A stretch of DNA of 5,461 nucleotides, taken from the NCBI GenBank assembly GCA_013816415.1, contig JACDEN010000111.1, positions 977-6,437 of the forward strand, read 5' to 3'. This document shows, one piece after another, positions 1-5,461 of this stretch (the first letter of the stretch is position 1; each line of letters starts with the position of its first letter). Position numbers and translations under genes: made by a program. The stretch comes from Planctomycetota bacterium. GTDB taxonomy: Bacteria; Planctomycetota; UBA11346. The notes beneath the pieces are model-generated. The model searched no databases. It was not told the DNA's origin and saw only the letters and a list, made by a program, of their open reading frames with translations.

Positions 1-2
1 AT

Positions 3-3000
3 GATCTCAAAGCCTATCTCGCCCTGCCGGGCACCGCATCGGCGCTTCCTGGACGCATCGCACCGACCGAGGCGGCGGCGGTGGGGCTGCGGGATCTCAG
101 CGAATTGACCAGGTCGTCGCCGATCCTTTCGCACGGAAGCGATTCCGAACTGGTCCGCGACTGCCTGTCCCTGGTGCTCGCCAAGGAAGCCGACACGAGC
201 GCCTTCGCGCCGTTCTTCACCGACGAAGCCCTGCGCGAGGCGATGATCGATGCCAAGGTGGCGGCCGGCGTCGGCGACGCTGACCGATGGCTGCTCCAGC
301 TGCACGACCCGAGATCCGCCGAGGCATGGCGGACCGCAACCGAGATCCGGTTCGCGTCGACCGTGCCACGCTGGTATCGCGCCGCCGAGGCGGTGGAGAT
401 GGATCTCGTGCTGCGCAACGCGTCGGCGGTGACGATCCGCGTGTTCGACATCAACGCCGTGAATGCCTATTCCCAGACCCAGGCTGAACTGGACGAGGGC
501 ATCGATCTCGAGGGCATGGTCCCGAACCATGAGCGGACGGTCGCCTTCGACCAGCCGGCGATGCGCCGCCACCGACAACGCATCGCGGTGCCCGAGTGCG
601 TGGATGCCGGCACCTATCTGGTGGAACTGGTCAGCGGTGGGCAGGCGATCCGATCGCTGGTGCGCAAGGGCCAGCTGCGTCCGGTCACGCACTGCGGGCG
701 CGACGGCCAGCACCTTCGCATCTACGATGAGGATGGCAAACCGGCTGCGGGAGCGCGCGCCACGATCAACGGCCAGGAATTCCGGGCTGATGCCGGCGGC
801 GATATCCGCATCCCCTATGCATCGCAGGCGAAGGTCGAGTCCATGGTGCTGGCGGCGGGACGGTGGGCGAGCCTGGTGCATCATCAGCTGGTGGACGAGG
901 AGTACGACCTGGACGCGAACCTGGTGATCGACCGCGAACAGCTGGTCCCCGAAGCGACCGCGACCGGACTACTGCGGGTGCGCGTGACGGCCCACCAGGA
1001 CCAAATCCCCCTGTCAGAGCTCACCGATGCGCAGCTGTCGGTGACGGCGATCGACGCCGACGACATTCCCCACGTCACCGAGATGCCGCTCGCGGCCCTG
1101 AGCGCCCAGGAGGAGACGGTGGTCCGCTTCGCGGTGCCGACGCGATTGAGGCGCGTGGAATGGGATGTCCACGCGCTGATCCACAACCGGAGCACCGCGA
1201 TCGACGATCGCATGCACGACGGCGGCATGATCGTGGTCAACGGCATCGACCAGACCACCCGCGTCGACGACATCTTCCTGCAGCACACCACCAGCGGATA
1301 CGATCTGGTACGGCTCGGCCGCAATGGCGAACCGATCGCCGGATCGGTGATCACCCTCGCGCTCATGCACCGCGCGCTGCGCGTTCCGATCGAGGACGCC
1401 TTGGCGACCGACGTGGATGGACGGGTTCATCTCGGAGATCTGCCAGATATCGAGGCCGTGCGCCTGACCGCCTCGCGGCAGCAGACCTCCAGGAATTGGA
1501 CGATCGTCCCCGGGCACGAGGCCCATCTGCCGGGGCACATCCATGCGACCGCCGGAGAGGCGATCGTGCTTCCGTGGGATGACCAGGCGCAGCGACCTTG
1601 GAGCCTGTTCCGCGGAAACGCGCACACCCTGGTCAGCGACGAATCGCACCGCGGTCGGGTGGCCGACGGCTCGATGACGATCAGCGGATTGATCCCGGGA
1701 AGCTACCTGCTGATACGCGATCGCGAGAGCGCCGAGATCGAGGTGACCGCCGGAACCGTCGATCATGGGCACGCGATCGATCAGCGCCGCGCGCTCGAAC
1801 TGGGAAACGCGCATCCGCTCGCGGTCTCGGTGCGGCGCGAAGCGGACGGGACCGTCGTCGTAGGCCTGAGCGGAGCGGGCCCCCACCCGCGGGTGCACGT
1901 CATCGGACGCTGGTTCGAGACCGATGCGCCGATGATGCTCGGCAACGTCTGGTCGTTGAAGGAGCGGTCCCTGCCCGTGCTTCCGACCACCTATTCCGGA
2001 ACGCGCGTCCTGAGCGACGAGTACCGCTACATCTCGGCTCGCACGCATGCCAAGCGCTTTCCCGGCATCATGCTCGAGCGGCCGGGCCTGATCCTGAATC
2101 CGTGGCGCGACGAATCCCTCGCGTTCGGCGCGGGAGGCGGAGGCAGCGGCTTGTTCGGCAGCCGGACGGGCGGAGGAAAAAAACGCGCAATAGGAAAGTT
2201 TGGAGGAACCAGAGGCAGCGAGCCGGTCGACCATGACAGCTGCAATCTCGATTTCCTGGCCGCTCCCGGACTCGTCATCGCCAATCGCGGACTCGACGCC
2301 AAGGGCTCGCTGCGGCTGACCGCGAAGGACATCGCCGGCGCTCAGTCGCTGCTGGTGATCGCCTGCGATGACGACCACACGGCCACCGCCACCCTCGCGC
2401 TGCCGCCGGCGCCTGTGACGGTGCGCGATCTGCGTCTGCCCCAGGCGCTCGATCCGGCCACCCATCCCGCCTTCCATCGCCGCAGCCAGGTGCTCGCGGC
2501 CGGAGCCTCGTTGGCGCCGCCGGTCGGAACCACGGGGCAGCGGATCTACGACCACGTGGGCACGCTCTTCCGACTGTTCAACGCGCTCAATCCGGATGAA
2601 GGCCTCGAGGAATTCGCCTTCCTGTCGTGCTGGTCGGAGCTGGCGGACGGCGAACGCCGGAAGCTCTACAGCCGATATGCGTGCCATGAACTGAACCTGT
2701 TCCTCTATCGCAAGGACCGCACCTTCTTCGACCGCGTGGTCAAACCGTACTTGGCGAACAAGCTGCAGAAGACCTTCCTCGACCACTGGCTGCTCGGCGA
2801 TGATCTCGCACCGTGGCTCGACAGCGACCGCCACGACCGCCTGAACATTCTCGAGCGCATCCTGCTCGCCCAGCGCCTGCCCGCCGGCGCCGCGGCCGAC
2901 GAGCTCCGCCACCTCGACGACCTCATGGCATCGATCGATGAGGATCCCTCGCAATGGAGCGCATGGGTGCAGACGGCGCTCTCGGCGCAGACGCACAAGG

Positions 3001-5162
3001 CGCCGGAGGCCGAGACGGCCCCCCAACGGATGGCGGTTCTGGAGGAAACGAAGAAGGCGGTCCAGACTCCGGAGAAGTCGATGGAGGCAGAGTCGGAGGC
3101 CGGGGATCCCGATCATGCGCCAGACAACCGCCCGCTGGAATTCTATCGCCGCGAGATCACCACCTTCGCTCTGGCGGAGCGCAACTACTTCGGAGTTTCC
3201 GAACGTTCGCCCACGGAATCGCTGATCACGATGAACCGCTTCTGGTCGGATTTCGCCCACCATGACCCGGCCAAGCCGTTCCTCAGCACGGCCTGCCTGG
3301 CCGCGCACGGGAACCGGTCTGAAATGCTGATGGCGATGGCGGTCATGGATGTGCCGGTCGCGGCGCCGCCAGCCGCGGCAGCCGCCACCGGTCCGGCCCT
3401 GGTGTTCCGATCCACCATCGAGCCGAGCCCGTCGACTCCCGACGCGATCATCGTCCAGCAGCGGATTTATCACTATCAGGATGACGCCAAGGCCCAGGCC
3501 CGCGCCGAACCGATCGATGGCGCGCTCGCGACGCGCACCCCGTACCTGCTGGTCGTCGCGGTCATCAACCCCACCGCCCGACGTCACCAGCTCGAGCTGT
3601 TGGCGCAGATTCCGCAGGGAGCGGTGCCAATCGCGGGCAGCGTCGCCCTCCTCGGCAGGGAGTTCGCCGTCGAGCCCTTCAGCAGCACGAATTTCCAGAT
3701 CGCATGCTACTTCCCGTCCGTCGGCACCTTCGCCCACTGTCCGGCGCAGGTCGCAGAGGGCGACCGCGTGGTGGCGGCGGCGGAGGCACCGGCATCGGTG
3801 ACCGTCAGCGACACCACCGATGGACCACCGCGCTGGCATCAGCAGTCGCCAGCCGAGATCCTCGCCTACCTGGCGAGCGCGCCGCTGCGCGATCTCGACC
3901 TGATGCCGATCCTGTGGCGGCTGCACGACAAGGAATTCTTCACCCGGCTCGTCCAGACCCTCGAACGTAGGCGCATCTATGATGAAGCGGTGTGGTCGTA
4001 CGCGATTTTCCACGACGTGCCCGCGACGATCGCGACCTACCTCGCACGCGACGAGGCCTTCCTGGAGAAGGTGGGACCGGCGCTCGAAACCCAACTCTTG
4101 AAGCGCGACCCCCTGCAGCAGCGCTCCTTCGTGCATCTCGATTTCGCCCCGCTGACCCTGGCTCGCAGCCATCCGTTCGGCGCGAGCGATCCGTGCGACG
4201 ACAACGCGATCGGAGCGCAGTATCGTCAGCTGCTGCAGTGGATGTGCCTGCGCCCGGACGTCCATGACGACGGCTACCTCGAGTTGTCGTACCATCTGAT
4301 GCTGCAGGACCGTCTGGAGGATGCGCTGGCCACCTTCGCCCACGTCGATCGCAAGCGCATCGCCAGCATCCTCCAGTACGACTATTTCAAGGCCTGGCTG
4401 GCGATGCGCCAGGCCGATACCACGACCGCGCGGACGATCGCGCGCACCTACGCCGCCTACCCCATCGATCATTGGCGCATGCGATTCAACGAGATGTCAG
4501 CCCAGCTCGACGAGATCGATGGCAAGACGGCGAAGCGCGATGGCGATCTCGCCGAGCAGCAGCGGCAGCACCTGCAGGCGGCAGCCTCACCGTCGCTGCA
4601 CGCCGAGCTCAGCGACGGCGCGATCGCGCTCACCTACGCGAACATCACCGCCTGCGAGATCAGGTTCTATCCGATGGATCTCGAGATGCTGTTCTCGCGC
4701 TCGCCATTCGATGTCGCCGGCGGCGACCGCGTCACCCGGATCAAGCCGGCCGCGTCGAACCCGATCGCTTTGGATGCGAAGAAGACCGCGACGCGCATCG
4801 CCATTCCCGAGGCGTTCCGCCAACGCAACGCCATGATCGAGATCCAGTCGGCCGGCCTGCGCCAGATCCTGCCCTGGTACGCCAGCGCGCTCGACGTGCG
4901 CATCGCCCACGCCGAAGGCCAGGTCCAGGTGGTATCCTCCGCGGACGGCAAGCCGCTGCCCGCCGCGTACGTCAAGGTCTATGCACGCACGACCGATGGG
5001 ACCACCGCGTTCCTCAAGGACGGGTACACCGACCTGCGCGGTCGCTTCGACTATGTCACCGTCACCGGCGCAGACCCCGCGACCAAGACGCGCTTGGCGC
5101 TGTTCGTTCAGGCCGACGGACGCGGGAGCACCGTCCGCGAGGTCGATCCGCCGACGCGTTGA
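3..5162 (+). CDS. Giant multidomain protein, macroglobulin-like/Ig-like and TPR-like repeats, function unknown (5' partial)
   Basis: Function unknown; I recognise a family resemblance but no name. The frame is open from base 3. The first candidate start is GTG at 81 (GAGG at 69-72), but no signal peptide follows it and coding-like sequence precedes it, so the gene probably begins upstream. Numbering from GTG-81: helical 1-95; beta segment 104-200 (VFDINAVNAY, LVRKGQLRPV); carboxypeptidase-regulatory-like strand set 207-275 (IYDEDGKPAAGA); beta segments 280-370, 393-465 (GRNGEP) and 487-565; beta/loop 570-680; Gly-rich linker 683-714; DSCNLDFL near 720; helical block 780-965 with YSRYACHELNLFLY (863-876) and KTFLDHWLL (897-905); charged linker 972-1016; conserved-looking block 1019-1092 (MNRFWSDFA); beta block 1104-1244; TPR-like helices 1256-1483; C-terminal beta domain 1505-1693 with KDGYTDLRGRFDY (1646-1658). 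No thioester CxEQ, catalytic motif or membrane segment is visible. From memory, the motifs match roughly 2,000-residue uncharacterised proteins of planctomycetes, which suggests an envelope or exported structural or binding role. That role is inference only. Confidence 0.9.
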   Translation, partial: DLKAYLALPGTASALPGRIAPTEAAAVGLRDLSELTRSSPILSHGSDSELVRDCLSLVLAKEADTSAFAPFFTDEALREAMIDAKVAAGVGDADRWLLQLHDPRSAEAWRTATEIRFASTVPRWYRAAEAVEMDLVLRNASAVTIRVFDINAVNAYSQTQAELDEGIDLEGMVPNHERTVAFDQPAMRRHRQRIAVPECVDAGTYLVELVSGGQAIRSLVRKGQLRPVTHCGRDGQHLRIYDEDGKPAAGARATINGQEFRADAGGDIRIPYASQAKVESMVLAAGRWASLVHHQLVDEEYDLDANLVIDREQLVPEATATGLLRVRVTAHQDQIPLSELTDAQLSVTAIDADDIPHVTEMPLAALSAQEETVVRFAVPTRLRRVEWDVHALIHNRSTAIDDRMHDGGMIVVNGIDQTTRVDDIFLQHTTSGYDLVRLGRNGEPIAGSVITLALMHRALRVPIEDALATDVDGRVHLGDLPDIEAVRLTASRQQTSRNWTIVPGHEAHLPGHIHATAGEAIVLPWDDQAQRPWSLFRGNAHTLVSDESHRGRVADGSMTISGLIPGSYLLIRDRESAEIEVTAGTVDHGHAIDQRRALELGNAHPLAVSVRREADGTVVVGLSGAGPHPRVHVIGRWFETDAPMMLGNVWSLKERSLPVLPTTYSGTRVLSDEYRYISARTHAKRFPGIMLERPGLILNPWRDESLAFGAGGGGSGLFGSRTGGGKKRAIGKFGGTRGSEPVDHDSCNLDFLAAPGLVIANRGLDAKGSLRLTAKDIAGAQSLLVIACDDDHTATATLALPPAPVTVRDLRLPQALDPATHPAFHRRSQVLAAGASLAPPVGTTGQRIYDHVGTLFRLFNALNPDEGLEEFAFLSCWSELADGERRKLYSRYACHELNLFLYRKDRTFFDRVVKPYLANKLQKTFLDHWLLGDDLAPWLDSDRHDRLNILERILLAQRLPAGAAADELRHLDDLMASIDEDPSQWSAWVQTALSAQTHKAPEAETAPQRMAVLEETKKAVQTPEKSMEAESEAGDPDHAPDNRPLEFYRREITTFALAERNYFGVSERSPTESLITMNRFWSDFAHHDPAKPFLSTACLAAHGNRSEMLMAMAVMDVPVAAPPAAAAATGPALVFRSTIEPSPSTPDAIIVQQRIYHYQDDAKAQARAEPIDGALATRTPYLLVVAVINPTARRHQLELLAQIPQGAVPIAGSVALLGREFAVEPFSSTNFQIACYFPSVGTFAHCPAQVAEGDRVVAAAEAPASVTVSDTTDGPPRWHQQSPAEILAYLASAPLRDLDLMPILWRLHDKEFFTRLVQTLERRRIYDEAVWSYAIFHDVPATIATYLARDEAFLEKVGPALETQLLKRDPLQQRSFVHLDFAPLTLARSHPFGASDPCDDNAIGAQYRQLLQWMCLRPDVHDDGYLELSYHLMLQDRLEDALATFAHVDRKRIASILQYDYFKAWLAMRQADTTTARTIARTYAAYPIDHWRMRFNEMSAQLDEIDGKTAKRDGDLAEQQRQHLQAAASPSLHAELSDGAIALTYANITACEIRFYPMDLEMLFSRSPFDVAGGDRVTRIKPAASNPIALDAKKTATRIAIPEAFRQRNAMIEIQSAGLRQILPWYASALDVRIAHAEGQVQVVSSADGKPLPAAYVKVYARTTDGTTAFLKDGYTDLRGRFDYVTVTGADPATKTRLALFVQADGRGSTVREVDPPTR
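2127..2222 (+). other. Gly-rich low-complexity linker inside the giant protein
   Basis: This stretch encodes residues 683-714 of the giant protein: a GAGGGGSG run, then FGSRTGGGKKR, then GKFGGTRGSE. It separates the N-terminal beta segments from the helical core. Its codons are unlike the flanks: GGA is repeated, and AAA AAA, ATA, TTT and AGA occur within about 40 bases, whereas the rest of the gene strongly prefers C- or G-ending codons. The pattern FGSRxGGG...GGxxGSE resembles, from memory, Gly-rich linkers in planctomycete proteins that precede prenyltransferase-like repeats. No such repeats follow here. The linker is probably flexible and fast-evolving. Confidence 0.7.
2177..2183 (+). other. 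Candidate slippery heptamer A AAA AAA
   Basis: Seven consecutive A residues lie in the phase X XXY YYZ relative to the giant gene, the correct register for -1 ribosomal slippage, and are also a possible site for RNA polymerase slippage. Moving to the -1 frame adds 18 or so codons and ends at TGA 2234-2236. The +1 frame ends at TAG 2191-2193. GGAGG abuts the run at 2172-2176, which is closer than the roughly 10-base spacing of known Shine-Dalgarno stimulators. No strong downstream stem-loop is obvious. Function is unproven; chance is a real alternative. Confidence 0.25.
2994..3128 (+). other. Charged, probably disordered linker in the giant protein
   Basis: Encodes residues 972-1016, rich in Glu, Lys, Ala, Pro and Asp (for example EAETAPQRMAVLEETKKAV and SEAGDPDHAPDNRP). 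It has few hydrophobic positions and no recognisable domain. It divides the helical block containing KTFLDHWLL from the block beginning LEFYRREITTF, and so marks a likely boundary between the two halves of the protein. A short helix or coiled coil in its middle (VLEETKKAV) is possible. Confidence 0.6.
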
Positions 5163-5168
5163 GGCCGT

Positions 5169-5461
5169 TCAGCGCCGCCGTTCCCGCCAGTCCCGCGCCG
5201 AGCACCCGGCGAGGTGCACGAACGCCTTCGCGAAATGTTGGCTCGACGAGAAGCCGAGATCGAGCGCGATCGCCGTCACCGGCGCGTCGCTGGTCTCGAG
5301 CTGGTGCTTGGCGCGCTCGATGCGCTGGCGCAGGAGGTACTGGCGCGGGGATGAGCCGATCTCGCCGGTGAAGAGGTTGACCAGGTGGTTGGGGGACAAT
5401 CCGACCAGGCGGCCGAGCTCGACCAGCGGCCACGGCTTTTCCGGATGGTGCTCCATCAGGT
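5169..5461 (-). CDS. AraC-family transcriptional regulator, C-terminal DNA-binding domain (5' partial)
   Basis: The visible 96 or so residues are a complete AraC/XylS-type DNA-binding domain made of two helix-turn-helix motifs. Numbering from the ATG at 5456-5454, the first HTH spans about residues 10-33 (LVELGRLVGLSPNHLVNLF). It is followed by the linker signature SSPRQYLLRQRIERAKHQL (35-53). The second HTH spans about 59-84 (VTAIALDLGFSSSQHFAKAF), ending in GCSARDWR where the family usually has G-x-S-P-x-x-Y/F-R. The frame stays open past this ATG to the window edge (a CTG precedes it), and the methionine sits where family members normally have mid-protein sequence (LMEHHPEKPW). The N-terminal sensing domain is therefore probably outside the window, and effector and targets cannot be inferred. 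The stop (TGA, read 5171-5169) lies six bases from the stop of the convergent giant gene. Confidence 0.93.
   Translation of the reverse strand, partial: LMEHHPEKPWPLVELGRLVGLSPNHLVNLFTGEIGSSPRQYLLRQRIERAKHQLETSDAPVTAIALDLGFSSSQHFAKAFVHLAGCSARDWRERRR

Noticed and set aside
1598..2236. Open frame of 212 codons on the + strand as an independent gene
   Set aside because: Arg-rich shadow frame. Only its last 18 or so codons matter, as the possible extension after -1 slippage at 2177-2183.
2929..2940. Perfect 12-base palindrome CATCGATCGATG as an operator
   Set aside because: It lies within coding sequence (Ala-Ser-Ile-Asp-Glu) and is explained by the local wealth of GATC/CGAT words.
3358..3390. 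GC-rich Ala/Pro codon run (AAPPAAAAAT) as a repeat element
   Set aside because: A short low-complexity linker with mixed codons, not a tandem DNA repeat.
1014..4472. Antisense open frame of 1,152 codons on the - strand, opposite the giant gene
   Set aside because: The translation is Arg/Gly/Val/Leu-rich with no domain or motif. Long antisense frames are expected opposite GC-rich genes with strong third-position bias, and the + strand frame carries clear protein motifs throughout.
81..5162. Classic thioester alpha-2-macroglobulin
   Set aside because: None of the cysteines in the visible protein sits in a CxEQ context, and the conserved-looking motifs are not those of that family. Only a general macroglobulin-like fold is suggested.
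4472..5371. Open frame of 299 codons on the + strand crossing the end of the giant gene
   Set aside because: Arg/Ala-rich composition without motifs; it overlaps both the conserved C-terminal domain of the giant gene and the AraC domain on the other strand.
5169..5456. Complete 95-residue stand-alone HTH protein starting at ATG 5456
   Set aside because: The frame is open beyond the ATG to the window edge, and that methionine falls where full-length AraC proteins enter the first HTH, so a truncated view of a longer gene is more likely. It cannot be settled within this window.

Overview
The window is high-GC bacterial DNA (about two-thirds G+C by eye) and is almost entirely coding. One giant gene on the + strand fills the first 94 %. 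The last 300 bases hold the 3' end of an AraC-family regulator gene on the - strand. Both genes run off the window, so neither start can be fixed. No RNA genes, insertion sequences, CRISPR arrays, riboswitches or convincing terminators are visible.

The giant gene (frame open from base 3, stop at 5160-5162) encodes at least 1,693 residues, and 1,719 if read from the window edge. I know of no characterised function for it. It reads as a mosaic: about five beta-sandwich or macroglobulin-like/carboxypeptidase-regulatory-like segments, a Gly-rich low-complexity linker, a helical block with the strongest motifs (YACHEL, KTFLDHWLL), a charged linker, a second beta block, a TPR-like helical block, and a C-terminal beta domain ending in a KDGYTDLRGRFDY motif. 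From memory this layout and these motifs match very large, mostly unnamed proteins of planctomycetes and some other bacteria. The alpha-2-macroglobulin thioester motif (CxEQ) is absent from the visible part.

The organism may be a planctomycete or a relative. This rests only on high GC, the remembered distribution of the giant family and a planctomycete-like Gly-rich linker, so it is a low-confidence guess.

The two genes converge, with six bases between their stop codons. They therefore do not share an operon, and nothing visible shows that the regulator controls the giant gene. The points most worth a second look are the giant orphan protein itself, an in-phase A7 slippery run inside its Gly-rich linker, the odd codon use of that linker, and a marked excess of GATC across the window.
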